DNA from: Actinomycetota bacterium
Lineage (GTDB): Bacteria > Actinomycetota > Thermoleophilia > Gaiellales > Gaiellaceae
Reading direction: 5' to 3'
Assembly: GCA_004366385.1 (NCBI GenBank)
Contig: ML178784.1
Coordinates: forward strand, 17,717-55,206
Length of the DNA stretch: 37,490 bases
Shown here: positions 15,994-24,450 of the stretch, one piece after another
How the letters are laid out: each line of letters begins with the position of its first letter
Position numbering within the stretch: the stretch's first letter is position 1
Made by a program: the position numbers and the translations under genes
The notes under the pieces: generated by a model
What the model was told of the DNA's origin: nothing
The model's input: the letters and a program-made list of their open reading frames with translations, nothing else
Database searches by the model: none

Positions 15994-16935
15994 GTGGCCG
16001 GCATCGGGCACCGACTGTCCGCGATCCCCCGCTCGCTGGTCCTGCGGGCGGCCGGGAGCCACCGTCTCCAGCGGCTCGTCCAGGGCCACGGGATGCGCTT
16101 CGGCGCGGCGCGGTTCGTCGCCGGACAGACGCTCGACGAGTGCGTCGCGGTCCTGCGCCGGCTGAACGACGCCGGGCTGCACGCGAACACCACGCTGCTC
16201 GGGGAGGCGATCCCGGACGCCGACGGCGCCGAGGCGGTCGTCACCGAGTACGAGCTGATTCTCGACCGCCTCGTCGCCGAGGAGCTGCGCGCGAACGTCG
16301 CCCTCAAGCTCACCCACCTCGGTCTCTCCTTCGAGGAGGAGCTCGCGTACGCGAACGTGGAACGCCTCGTCGCGCGCGCCGGGCGGCTGGGCACGTTCGT
16401 CCGGATCGACATGGAGGACTCGCCGTTCGTCGACGCCACCCTGCGCATCTACGAGCGGCTCCGGGACGCGGGCCACGATCAGGTCGGCACCGTGCTCCAG
16501 TCATACCTCTACCGCACGCCGGACGACCTCGAGCGGCTGCTCCCGCGCGCGCCGAACCTGCGGATCGTCAAGGGCGCGTACCTCGAGCCGCCCGAGCTCG
16601 CGTTCCCGGACAAGCGCGACGTCGACCGGGCGTACGTCGAGCTCGTCGAGCGCGGCCTCCGCGGCGGCGCGTACATCGCGGTGGCGACGCACGACGAGCG
16701 CATCATCCGCCACGTGCAGGCGTTCGCGGAGCGCGAGGGCATCGGCCGCGACCGCTTCGAGCTCCAGATGCTGTACGGCGTGCGCCCGGCGCTCCAGCGC
16801 GAGCTCGCGGCGCAGGGCTACAAGGTGCTCGTCGCGACGCCGTTCGGGCCCGACTGGTACCCGTACCTCATGCGCCGTCTGGCCGAGAGGCCCGCGAACG
16901 TCACGTTCTTCCTCCGGAGCCTCGTGCGGCGATGA
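15994..16935 (+). CDS. Proline dehydrogenase, 313 aa
   Basis: FAD enzyme oxidising L-proline to pyrroline-5-carboxylate. Beta/alpha-barrel motifs are present: ALKLTHLGL, FVRIDMEDS, VLQSYLYRT, LRIVKGAYLEP, VATHDERII, FELQMLYGVR and the signature WYPYLMRRLAERPAN near the C-terminus, which holds the proline-binding arginines. The single-domain form of about 310 residues is typical of Actinobacteria and Deinococcus-Thermus. No pyrroline-5-carboxylate dehydrogenase follows; instead a DAO-family oxidase overlaps its stop (ATGA). Confidence 0.95.
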   Translation: MAGIGHRLSAIPRSLVLRAAGSHRLQRLVQGHGMRFGAARFVAGQTLDECVAVLRRLNDAGLHANTTLLGEAIPDADGAEAVVTEYELILDRLVAEELRANVALKLTHLGLSFEEELAYANVERLVARAGRLGTFVRIDMEDSPFVDATLRIYERLRDAGHDQVGTVLQSYLYRTPDDLERLLPRAPNLRIVKGAYLEPPELAFPDKRDVDRAYVELVERGLRGGAYIAVATHDERIIRHVQAFAEREGIGRDRFELQMLYGVRPALQRELAAQGYKVLVATPFGPDWYPYLMRRLAERPANVTFFLRSLVRR

Positions 16936-18083
16936 GCGCGATTCCCGCGCGCGCCGAGGTGGTCGTGGTCGGGGGCGGCGCCATCGGCACGAGCGTCGCG
17001 TTCCATCTCGCCGAGGAGAGCGTGGACGTCTGCCTGCTCGAGCGCGACGCGCTCTCGTCGGGATCGACGAGCCGCGCGGCGGGAGGCGTGCGCACTCAGT
17101 TCTCCGACCCGCTGAACATCGCGATCGGGCTCCGCGGCGTCGAGGCGTTCTCCCGCTTCGCGGAGCGTCCAGGCGGCGAGATCGACTTCAGGCAGGTCGG
17201 ATACCTCTTCCTGCTCGACCGCGAGGAGGACGTGGAGGTGTTCGCGCGCAGCGTCGCGCTCCAGAACGAGCTCGGCGTGCCGAGCCGCGTCGTCACACCC
17301 GCCGAGGCGGCAGCGCTGTCGCCGCTCGCCGGGCTCGACGGGGTCCTCGCGGCGACGTTCTGCCCGCTCGACGGGCACGCGAGCCCGGAGGCGGTCGCGC
17401 AGGGGTACGCCGCCGGCGCGCGTGAGCACGGCGCGAGCGTCGTCACCGGATGCGAGGCGCACGCGGTCGAGGTCGAGGACGGCGAGGTCACCGGCGTGAC
17501 GACGAGCGCGGGCGCGATCGAGACCTCGGTCGTCGTGTGCGCGGCCGGAGTGTGGTCCCCCGCGCTCGCGCGCACCGCCGGCGTCGAGCTCCCGGTGGAG
17601 CCGGTATGGCGCGAGGTCGTCACGACGGCACCCGTGCCAGGCCTCCCAGAGCGCATCCCGCTCACCGTCGACTTCACGACCGGCTTCTACTTCCACCGCG
17701 AGGGACCGGGGCTCCTGATCGGGATGGCCGACCGCGACCAGCCGCCCGGCTTCGACGCGCCCACCGATCCCGACTGGCTCGAGCGCGTCACGGAGGTCGC
17801 CGCGCGGCGGGCGCCCGCGTTCCTCGACCTGGGCGTCGCGCACGGCTGGAAGGGCTACTACGAGGTCTCGCCGGATCACAACGGGCTGGTCGGCGACGCC
17901 CAGGGCGTCGAGCGTTTCCTGTACGCGACGGGGTTCTCGGGGCACGGGTTCATGCAGGCGCCGGCCGTCGGCGAGATCGTCCGCGACCTCGTCCTCGGCC
18001 GCGAGCCCTTCGTCGACGTGACGCCGCTCTCCGCGGAGCGCTTCGCGACCCGGGCGCTGCGCCCCGAGCACAATGTCATCTGA
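16932..18083 (+). CDS. DAO-family FAD oxidoreductase (sarcosine oxidase beta-like), 383 aa
   Basis: N-terminal FAD-binding EVVVVGGGAIGTSVAFHLAEE is at about residues 8-28, followed by LLERDALSSGSTSRAAGGVRTQF, the usual covalent or tight FAD region of this family. Next come VCAAGVWSPALA, DFTTGFYFHREGPGLLIGMADRDQPPGF and the C-terminal G-YEVSPDHNGLVGD...GFSGHGFMQAP-VGE. This fits sarcosine oxidase beta/glycine oxidase-like enzymes acting on secondary amino acids. Its ATG overlaps the proline dehydrogenase stop, so a proline- or N-methyl amino acid-related substrate is plausible but unproven. No SoxA/D/G partners are present. Confidence 0.9.
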   Translation: MSAIPARAEVVVVGGGAIGTSVAFHLAEESVDVCLLERDALSSGSTSRAAGGVRTQFSDPLNIAIGLRGVEAFSRFAERPGGEIDFRQVGYLFLLDREEDVEVFARSVALQNELGVPSRVVTPAEAAALSPLAGLDGVLAATFCPLDGHASPEAVAQGYAAGAREHGASVVTGCEAHAVEVEDGEVTGVTTSAGAIETSVVVCAAGVWSPALARTAGVELPVEPVWREVVTTAPVPGLPERIPLTVDFTTGFYFHREGPGLLIGMADRDQPPGFDAPTDPDWLERVTEVAARRAPAFLDLGVAHGWKGYYEVSPDHNGLVGDAQGVERFLYATGFSGHGFMQAPAVGEIVRDLVLGREPFVDVTPLSAERFATRALRPEHNVI

Positions 18084-18840
18084 GCCATCTGAGTCGCCGC
18101 AGCACGACACGCTCGTCTTCGTCCCTGCGCTGAACGAGGAGGAGAGCCTCCCGGCCGTCCTCGACGAGCTGCGCGCAGGGCTCCCGGACGTGGACGTCCT
18201 CGTCGTGGACGACGGCTCCACCGACGCGACCGCGGACGTTGCGCGCGCCGCCGGCGCCGCGGTGCTCTCGTTCGGCGAGAACCGCGGGCTCCGCGAGGGT
18301 GTTGCCGCCGGCTACCGCTGGGCGCACGAGCACGGGTACGCACTCGCCGGGCGCGTCGACGCCGACGGCCAGCACCCGGTCGCCGAGCTCGCGCGGCTGC
18401 TCGAGCTCGTCCGGGCTGGCGAGTGCGACGTCGCGGTCGGGTCACGCTTCGCCGCGGGCGACGGCCACGCCGAGTATCGCTACGAGCCGTCGCCGGCCCG
18501 GCAGCTCGGCACGGCCCTCCTCCGCCGCGGCATGCGGGCAGCGCTCGGGCGGCCGTTCCGCGACGCGACCAGCGGCATGTACGCGGCGCGCGCGGCCGCG
18601 CTGCCCGTCCTCGCGGAGCCGTACGAGAGCGGCGCGCCCGAGGTCGAATCGTTGCTCCGCCTGCGGGAGGCGGGCCTACGCGTGCTCGAGGTGCCCGTCC
18701 AGATGCGGCAGCGCGCGAGCGGCGAGTCGAGGCTTCGCGGGCGACGCGCCGTCGAGCTCGTCGTGACGGTCGCCGCGACACTCCTCCTGTACGGGCTCTG
18801 GCGCCGGTTCGTCTCCCCGCGCGCCCGCCGGACGAGGTAG
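18073..18840 (+). CDS. Family 2 glycosyltransferase (DPM1-like), 255 aa
   Basis: GT-A fold: opening VFVPALNEEESLPAVLDEL, the nucleotide-sugar site VDVLVVDDGSTDATADVA, GENRGLREGVAAGYRWA, the DxD motif in RVDADGQHP, GSRFAAGD and the acceptor-side DATSGMYA. One hydrophobic helix near the C-terminus (VVTVAATLLLYGLW) anchors it to the membrane. It probably transfers a sugar to polyprenyl phosphate or a cell-wall glycan. The ATG lies 10 bases inside the end of the oxidase gene, though the functions appear unrelated. Confidence 0.9.
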   Translation: MSSEPSESPQHDTLVFVPALNEEESLPAVLDELRAGLPDVDVLVVDDGSTDATADVARAAGAAVLSFGENRGLREGVAAGYRWAHEHGYALAGRVDADGQHPVAELARLLELVRAGECDVAVGSRFAAGDGHAEYRYEPSPARQLGTALLRRGMRAALGRPFRDATSGMYAARAAALPVLAEPYESGAPEVESLLRLREAGLRVLEVPVQMRQRASGESRLRGRRAVELVVTVAATLLLYGLWRRFVSPRARRTR

Positions 18841-18843
18841 CGT
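18838..18843 (+). promoter_or_regulatory. TAGCGT -10 box for the lipoprotein gene
   Basis: TAGCGT, six bases, then GTG at 18850. Its first three bases are the stop codon of the glycosyltransferase gene. Confidence 0.45.
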
Positions 18844-18849
18844 CTGGGC

Positions 18850-19389
18850 GTGCGCTCGGCTCTCCTGCTCGCCGCCCTCGTGCTCTCGCTCGGCATCGCT
18901 GCCGGTTGCGCGGGCGACGAGCCCGAGACGTCGCCGGCGAACGAGTGGGCGGATATCTTCTGCTCCGCGACCGTGGCCTGGACGGATGAGCTCCGCCGGA
19001 TCGCGGGCACGCTGACCGACCTCACGACGATCTCGAGCGCCAAGATCGAGACGGCCTCGGAGGAGGCGCGCGAGGCGACCGACGAGTACCTCGACGAGGT
19101 GCGGGGACTCGGGGCCCCGGACACGGAGTCGGGGGAGGAGATCAAGACCTCCCTCGACCGGCTCGCAGACGAGGTCGACGGCGAGATGGACGAGATCGAG
19201 GACGCCGTCGACGACATCCAGGGGCTGACCGGCCTCGTCACCGCCGGCCGCGAGGTTTCCGCCTCGGTCGCGGCGATGTTCGTCTCGCTCCAGCGGGTGT
19301 TCGAGACGATCGAGAGCTCTGATCCCAGCGGCGAGCTGAAGACGGCGTTCGAGGAGTCGGACGCCTGCGACGAGATCTCGTCTCGCTGA
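18850..19389 (+). CDS. Secreted lipoprotein, helical, 179 aa
   Basis: The signal peptide MRSALLLAALVLSLGIAAGC ends in a lipobox (Cys at residue 20), so the protein is lipid-anchored outside the membrane. The mature part is acidic and mostly helical, with two cysteines (IFCSATVAW near 38 and DACDEIS near the end) that could form a disulfide bond. I do not recognise a family. GTG at 18850 directly follows a TAGCGT box. It ends five bases from the convergent FAD oxidoreductase gene. Confidence 0.8.
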   Translation: MRSALLLAALVLSLGIAAGCAGDEPETSPANEWADIFCSATVAWTDELRRIAGTLTDLTTISSAKIETASEEAREATDEYLDEVRGLGAPDTESGEEIKTSLDRLADEVDGEMDEIEDAVDDIQGLTGLVTAGREVSASVAAMFVSLQRVFETIESSDPSGELKTAFEESDACDEISSR

Positions 19390-19394
19390 TCGCG

Positions 19395-21077
19395 CTACCG
19401 GCGTGGCGCCGGCCGCAGGCTCTCGAGATGTCGGTGCACCTGGTGGATCACCACCGACCCCTCGCCGACCGCCGACGCGACCCGCTTCACCGAGCCCGCC
19501 CGCACGTCGCCGATCGCGAACACGCCGGGAGCCGACGTCTCGAACATGTGCTCGCCGCCGCCCGTGAGGACGAAGCCGCGCTCGTCGCGCTCGATCGCGT
19601 CGGGCAGCCATTCCGTGTGCGGCTCGGCGCCGATGAGCGCGAAGACGGCGTCCGCGGCGACGGTCTCCTCCGCCCCGCTCGCGTGCCTGAGCGTGACCCG
19701 CTCGAGCCGCTCCTCGCCCTCGGCGGCGACGATCTGCGTCGACTGGCGCACGTCCACGCCGGCGGCCCCGATCTCCTCGATCAGGTAGCGCGACATCGTG
19801 TCCGTGATGTGCTCGCGCCTGCAGACGATCGTGACGCGCTCCGCGTACAGGCTCAGGTGCGCCGCCGCCTGCCCGCCGGAGTTCCCCGCGCCGATGACGA
19901 ACGCGCGTCCACCCTCGAACGCGAGCGCGTCCGCGGCCGAGTAGCCGTAGAAGAGGCCCCGCCCGTGAAACCGCTCGAGTGACGGGATCCCGAGCGTCCG
20001 CCACGTGACGCCGCTCGCGAGCACGACGCTCCTGGCCCGGATCCGCTCGTCGCCCACCTCGAGCACGTGGGCCTCGCCGCCCGGCGTGAGCCCGGTCACC
20101 TCGCGCATGAGCAGGAACGTCGTCCCGAAGACCCACGCCTGCTGGTAGGCGCGCGTGGCCAGCTCCCCGCCGGTGAGCCCGCGCGGGAAGCCGAGGTAGT
20201 TCCGGATGCGCGCGCTCGAGCCGGCCTGCCCGCCGATCGACTCCCGCTCGACGACGATCGCGCGCAGCCCCTCCGACGACGCGTACACCGCGGCCGCGAG
20301 CCCCGCCGGGCCTGCGCCGACGATCGCAACGTCGTACTCGCCGTCGTCCTCGCCGAGCGCGGTCGGCACCCGGTACGCGTGCGTCGCGAGCTCCTCGATC
20401 GTCGGGTCGTGGAACACGCGCCCGTCCGGCCCCACGACGACGGGGTCGGCCGAGCCGGGGCAGCCGCACTCTTCGAGGATCCGCCTGCCCTCCTCCGAGT
20501 CGCTCGCATGGAACGCGTGCGGGACGCCGTTCCGCGCCAGGAGATTGCGGAGCTGGTACCCGCGCGGCGACCAGCGGTCCGCCACCACCGTCAGCTCCCG
20601 GCGGCCTTCGGCGTTCGCCCGGCGCCACTCGTGCAGGAGCTCGGATACGGTTCGATGGAAGAGCTCGTCCGGCTCGTTCCACGGCTTGAGCACGTAGTAG
20701 TCGATGTGGCCCTGCGCCATCGCCGCGCGGATGACGGTCGTAGTCTCCTCGTCGCCCCAGGCGCCGAAGTCGATGAGGAGCCCGCGCTTCGCGAGCGGGT
20801 GCAGCGACCCGACGCGCGCGAGCAGCTCCTCCCCGAGGAGCCCTCCCTGGCCGCGCGCCGCGAGCACGAGGGCGACGCGACCACCCTCCTCCTGGAGTCC
20901 CTCGAGCTGGCCGAGCGCGGCCTCGACGGAGGGGATGCACGCGACGCGGTAGTCGCGCTCGTAGCGCCGGAGCTCGGCCGTGATTCGCGCGAGTGCGTCC
21001 GGGTCGGGATCGACCGCGAGCAGGAGCGGCCGGCCGTCCGCCGGGTCGCTCAGCCGGTGTACGCCGCCAGCTTCCAC
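19395..21077 (-). CDS. Pseudo-receiver / thioredoxin-reductase-like fusion, about 560 aa
   Basis: Three regions. Residues about 14-150 look like a response-regulator receiver (LLLAVDPDPDALARI ... YYVLKPW, with the conserved Lys), but the strand that should carry the phospho-Asp reads VALVLAA, so it is probably not phosphorylated. About 160-235 is a glutaredoxin-like stretch, VVADRWSPRGYQLRNLLARNGVPHAF, without cysteines. About 245-560 is a thioredoxin-reductase-like FAD/NADPH module (VAIVGAGPAGLAAAVYASSEG, GGQAG, FVIGAGNSGGQAA, GVFAIGDV). The CxxC redox pair of thioredoxin reductase is missing; that place reads RGLFYGYSAADA. Fusions of this kind are known in Actinobacteria. GTG at 21077 overlaps the cyclase gene by 28 bases; the exact start is uncertain. 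Confidence 0.82.
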   Translation of the reverse strand: MEAGGVHRLSDPADGRPLLLAVDPDPDALARITAELRRYERDYRVACIPSVEAALGQLEGLQEEGGRVALVLAARGQGGLLGEELLARVGSLHPLAKRGLLIDFGAWGDEETTTVIRAAMAQGHIDYYVLKPWNEPDELFHRTVSELLHEWRRANAEGRRELTVVADRWSPRGYQLRNLLARNGVPHAFHASDSEEGRRILEECGCPGSADPVVVGPDGRVFHDPTIEELATHAYRVPTALGEDDGEYDVAIVGAGPAGLAAAVYASSEGLRAIVVERESIGGQAGSSARIRNYLGFPRGLTGGELATRAYQQAWVFGTTFLLMREVTGLTPGGEAHVLEVGDERIRARSVVLASGVTWRTLGIPSLERFHGRGLFYGYSAADALAFEGGRAFVIGAGNSGGQAAAHLSLYAERVTIVCRREHITDTMSRYLIEEIGAAGVDVRQSTQIVAAEGEERLERVTLRHASGAEETVAADAVFALIGAEPHTEWLPDAIERDERGFVLTGGGEHMFETSAPGVFAIGDVRAGSVKRVASAVGEGSVVIHQVHRHLESLRPAPRR

Positions 21078-21901
21078 TCGCCGTCCAGCCCCTTGAGCAC
21101 GTGCGTGCCACGATCCTCGAACGGGAGCCCTGACGCCGCCGCGAGCGCGCGCGTGAGCTCGGAGACGAGGATCTCGCCCTCGCCGGCCGCAGCCATGATC
21201 CGCGCCGCCTCGTGCACGGTCACCCCGCGCACGTCCTCGCCGACCAGCTCGACCTCGCCGACGTGGACTCCCGCCCGGATTCGGAGCCCCGCCCGGGTCG
21301 CGGCGCGCCGGATGGCCGCCGCGCAGTGCAGCGCGCGCGCCGGCCCCTCGAAGGTGGCGAGCAGCCCGTCCCCCGTCGTCGCCACCTCGCGGCCGCCGAA
21401 GCGCTCGAGCTCGCCGCGCGCGGCGAGGAGATGCTCGGAGAAGAGCTCGCGCCAGCGCGGGTCGCCCTCGCGCGCGGCGATCGCGGTGGAGTCGACGACA
21501 TCCGTGAACAGCAGCGTCGCGAGCACGCGGCTGTGGATCCCGGTCGGGAAGCCCGCCCACGCGCGGATCCCGGCCCACTCGATCTGCACGCACGGCTCGT
21601 CGCCGAGCGTGAAGCCGTCGTGGCCGGGAGGGATGTCGAAGACGTCGCCCGGCCCGAACTCGGTCTCGGTCCCGTCGCTGAAGATCACGCCCATGCGGCC
21701 GGACACGATGACCCCCAGGTGGCGCGCCTGGCACCACTCGCCCCCGATTGTCGGCTTCATGTGCTCGGACCAGCGCCAGCCGGGCTCGGTGACGAGTTGC
21801 GCGACGGTCAGGTCGCCGAGCTCGACGACGCGGGCGCTGATCCGCGGGAACTCGATGACGTCGTCGGGCCGGTCGAGGCTCTTGACCAGGTAGTCCGCCA
21901 C
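21050..21901 (-). CDS. Cupin / class III adenylate cyclase fusion, 283 aa
   Basis: Residues about 20-112 form a cupin barrel (HMKPTIGGEWCQARHLGVIVSGRMGVIFSDGTE...GPGDVFDIPPGHDGF). Residues about 126-283 are a class III cyclase catalytic domain: LATLLFTDVVDST gives metal-binding Asp134, and EVATTGDGLLATF gives Asp178, followed by IRAGVHVGEVELVGEDVRGVTVHEAARI. Both metal aspartates are present. The cupin may sense a ligand or metal and control cAMP production; this is inference. It overlaps the next gene, so the cyclase and the FAD protein are probably made together. Confidence 0.88.
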   Translation of the reverse strand: MADYLVKSLDRPDDVIEFPRISARVVELGDLTVAQLVTEPGWRWSEHMKPTIGGEWCQARHLGVIVSGRMGVIFSDGTETEFGPGDVFDIPPGHDGFTLGDEPCVQIEWAGIRAWAGFPTGIHSRVLATLLFTDVVDSTAIAAREGDPRWRELFSEHLLAARGELERFGGREVATTGDGLLATFEGPARALHCAAAIRRAATRAGLRIRAGVHVGEVELVGEDVRGVTVHEAARIMAAAGEGEILVSELTRALAAASGLPFEDRGTHVLKGLDGEWKLAAYTG

Positions 21902-21908
21902 GTGAGCG

Positions 21909-22151
21909 TCAGCGCGCGCTGACGGTGTCGCCGACGTCCGCGAGCGCGCGCATCGCCTGCGCGACCGCGATCGGCAACGTGGCGAGGAAGAGCGAGACCG
22001 GCCCGCCGATCAGCAGCACGCCGATCGTCTGCCAGAAGCCCTCGACCTCGATCGCCCAGATCACCGTCCCGATCGCCGCCATGACGACGCCGAGTGCCCC
22101 GACGATCGTGAGGACGGCCGCCCACATCCTGAGCGTCCCGTAGTGCGTCAT
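21909..22151 (-). CDS. Small membrane protein, two helices, 80 aa
   Basis: Two hydrophobic segments (about 10-33 and 40-66) are separated by a short loop IEVEGFW. Family unknown. ATG at 22151 has a strong AGGAGG four bases upstream, and TAGACT at 22180-22185 could be its -10 box, leaving a leader of about 20 bases. It is the first gene of the run leading to the cupin-cyclase (7 bases on) and the FAD fusion, so it may be their membrane partner. Confidence 0.75.
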   Translation of the reverse strand: MTHYGTLRMWAAVLTIVGALGVVMAAIGTVIWAIEVEGFWQTIGVLLIGGPVSLFLATLPIAVAQAMRALADVGDTVSAR

Positions 22152-22179
22152 TCGACCTCCTGAGATCCGATTCGGTCCG

Positions 22180-22185
22180 AGTCTA
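22180..22185 (-). promoter_or_regulatory. TAGACT -10 box for the 22151 operon
   Basis: Minus-strand TAGACT followed by a leader of about 20-25 bases containing AGGAGG. Unlike most promoters here, it gives a message with a ribosome binding site. It lies between the ligase stop (22194) and the ATG at 22151. Confidence 0.4.
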
Positions 22186-22193
22186 CGCCAGCC

Positions 22194-23720
22194 TCACGCG
22201 CCCGCGTGCAGGCCGCGGACGGTGTCGATCGTGTCGGCCTCGTCCGCGCGCTTGTCCGGCCGGTAGCCCTTCACCCGCGCGAAGCGCAGCGCGAGCCCGG
22301 CGGGGTAGCGCGGGCTCGCCTGGACGCCGTCGAAGGCGATCTCGACGACGAGCTCCGGCCGCACGTGGACGACGTTCCCCTTCTCGTCGGTCATGAGCGC
22401 AAGCAGGTGCTCGGTCTGCCACGCGAGCATCTCGTCCGTCATGCCCTTGAAGGTCTTGCCGAGCATGACGAAGCCGCCCGTCTCGGGGTCGCGCGCGCCG
22501 AGGTGGAGGTTCGAGAGCCGGCCCTGCCGCCGTCCGTGCCCCCACTCAGCGGCGAGCACGACGAGGTCGAGCGTGTACGCGACCTTGACCTTGAGCCAGC
22601 CGAGCCCGCGGCGGCCGGCCTCGTACGGCGCATCGAGCGACTTCACCATCACGCCCTCGTGCCCGTGTGCGAGCGCCTCTTCGAGGAAGCGCTGCGCCTC
22701 GACGGGATCCGCGGTCTCGATCCCGCGGACCCTCAGCTCCTGCGGCACGCGCTCCTTCAGCGCCGCGAGCCGCTCGCGCGCAGGCTGGTCGATCAGGTCG
22801 TCCCCGTCGAGGTGGAGCACGTCGAAGAAGAAGGCGGAGAGCGGGGTCGTCTCGCGCAGCTCCTCGACGTTCGCCTTGCTCCCGAACCGGCTCATCGTCT
22901 CCTGGAACGGCCGCGGCCGTCCGTCCGGGTGGAGCGCGATCGCCTCCCCGTCGAGGACGATCGCCTCCACGGGGAGCCCTGCGACGGCCTCGGCGATCTC
23001 CGGCACGCGCGCGGTGATGTCGGCGAGGTTGCGGGTGAACGCGCGCACCTCGTTCCCGGCGCGGTGCACCTGGATGCGTGCGCCGTCGAGCTTCCACTCG
23101 ACCGCGGCGGGCCGGATGCGCACGAACGCGTGCTCGAGGCCGTCGGCGGTCTGCGCGAGCATCGGCTGCAGCGGGCGCAGCGGCGTAAGGCGGAAGCGCG
23201 CAAGGCCGGGGCTGCCGTCCCGTACGGCCGCCGTCGCCACCTCGGCGAGGTCTCCGGAGAGCATCGTCGCGCGACGGACCTCGTCGACGGGGACGCCCGC
23301 CGCCTTCGCCACCGCGGCGGTCATCACACCCTCGAGCGCGCCCTGTCGCAGCTCGCCGAGGAGCAGCCCCGCGAGGAACGCCTGCTCGCCCTCGGTCGCG
23401 CGCGCGAAGAGCGCGTCGAGCTCCTGGCGGCGGGCGGCCTGCGAGCTCTTGCCGGAGATGGCCGCGAGGCTGGAGGCGGCCGCATCCACCTCCAGCAGCT
23501 CGAGCGTCGGCCCGGCGGCGGGCGGCGGCAGCGAGCGAAGCGCAGCCCAGCCCACCCCGATCGTGCCCTGGGGGAGCGTGCCGGAGAGGTACGAGACGGC
23601 GATGCCGACCTCTTCCGCGTTCGCCTGCGCGAGGCAGTCGGCGAGCCGCGCGACCTTCGCGAGACGCGAGGACGTGGCCGCGACCTCTGCCGACGCGCGC
23701 GCGATCTCGTCGAAGTGCAC
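22194..23720 (-). CDS. ligB: ATP-dependent DNA ligase (LigB type), 508 aa
   Basis: Seals nicks in duplex DNA using ATP. Domains in order: the helical DNA-binding domain (about 1-180, with [10 protein letters not shown] and [12 protein letters not shown]), the nucleotidyltransferase domain with motif [14 protein letters not shown] (adenylated Lys at about 210), FTRNLADIT, motif III/IIIa VLDGEAI and [10 protein letters not shown], motif [15 protein letters not shown] and motif [16 protein letters not shown], then an OB-fold ending in [11 protein letters not shown]. Length and layout equal mycobacterial LigB (about 507). GTG at 23720; the N-terminus matches the family from the first residues. 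No Ku or polymerase neighbour. Confidence 0.95.
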   Translation of the reverse strand: MHFDEIARASAEVAATSSRLAKVARLADCLAQANAEEVGIAVSYLSGTLPQGTIGVGWAALRSLPPPAAGPTLELLEVDAAASSLAAISGKSSQAARRQELDALFARATEGEQAFLAGLLLGELRQGALEGVMTAAVAKAAGVPVDEVRRATMLSGDLAEVATAAVRDGSPGLARFRLTPLRPLQPMLAQTADGLEHAFVRIRPAAVEWKLDGARIQVHRAGNEVRAFTRNLADITARVPEIAEAVAGLPVEAIVLDGEAIALHPDGRPRPFQETMSRFGSKANVEELRETTPLSAFFFDVLHLDGDDLIDQPARERLAALKERVPQELRVRGIETADPVEAQRFLEEALAHGHEGVMVKSLDAPYEAGRRGLGWLKVKVAYTLDLVVLAAEWGHGRRQGRLSNLHLGARDPETGGFVMLGKTFKGMTDEMLAWQTEHLLALMTDEKGNVVHVRPELVVEIAFDGVQASPRYPAGLALRFARVKGYRPDKRADEADTIDTVRGLHAGA

Positions 23721-23986
23721 GGCCGTACTCTCGCAGCGCAGGCGGGGATCGAGCGCGAACGACGGGTGCGGACGTGTCGGCCCGCGCCAGGTCCTCTTGG
23801 TGCAGCTGGTGTCGACCCGCAGCGCGAAAGACGTGGAGCGAACGGGGGCGAGGTATCAGCCGCTAGACACGGTGTCTGACACCGATTCTGCGCGAGGTGA
23901 CCACCACAGCCGCGACCGGAGACCTGCCTGGCGGCGGGTGACCCGGGGCCGGGCCGCAGAGGCTCGGCCCCCGGTCGTCGCTCCGA
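23721..23986. other. Intergenic region with overlapping palindromes
   Basis: About 266 bases between the ligase start and the end of the small secreted protein gene. No supported ORF. The only clear structure is the palindrome pair at 23865-23884. Confidence 0.5.
23865..23884. repeat. Overlapping palindromes AGACACGGTGTCT / CGGTGTCTGACACCG
   Basis: AGACAC-G-GTGTCT (23865-23877) and CGGTGTC-T-GACACCG (23870-23884) overlap, so the site can fold two ways. It could be a dispersed repeat or a dimeric regulator site. A single copy is seen in the window. Confidence 0.55.
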
Positions 23987-24337
23987 TCAGGAGGTCGTGC
24001 AGTGCTTCGCGTGCGCCGCCTGGAGGCGCTCGACCCGCTTGTCGAGCTTGGCGATCAGCGCGTTGACGCGCGCGAGATGCTTCGCCGCCCGAGCCTTCTG
24101 GGCGTCGGTGAGCTTGCCGCTGTCGATCCGCTTCTGGATCTTCGCGGCGACCTTCGTGAGGCGCTTGCCCGCGTTCTGCTTCTGCGTGATCATCGAGTCG
24201 AGCCGCTTGCAGAACGCCGCCTTGTCCTTCTGGGCCGGGCGCTCCGCCGGGGGCCCGCCCGCCAGCGCCGCGCCGGTCGCCGTGAGGCCGCCGAGCGCGA
24301 CCGCAACAGTCGCAGCGACCATCCGAGCCTTCACCAT
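23987..24337 (-). CDS. Small secreted basic helical protein, 116 aa
   Basis: A signal peptide (about 1-26, ending GAALA) is followed by a Lys/Arg/Ala-rich helical region (KRLTKVAAKIQKRIDSGKLTDAQKARAAKHLARVNALIAKLDKRVERL) with a cysteine near each end (FCKRLDS and KHCTTS). No named family recognised. A strong AAGGAG lies seven bases before the ATG at 24337. The high positive charge suggests binding to anionic wall polymers or nucleic acid, by inference. Confidence 0.78.
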   Translation of the reverse strand: MVKARMVAATVAVALGGLTATGAALAGGPPAERPAQKDKAAFCKRLDSMITQKQNAGKRLTKVAAKIQKRIDSGKLTDAQKARAAKHLARVNALIAKLDKRVERLQAAHAKHCTTS

Positions 24338-24450
24338 CTGACTGCTCCTTCCGTCCGTCTATGCCGGGAGAACTGCTCGGCTAAGAGATCGGCGACCCGG
24401 GTGATGCTTCTCTGTGCGCCCTGTAAGGGTTCGGTTAGAACTCGGGACGG

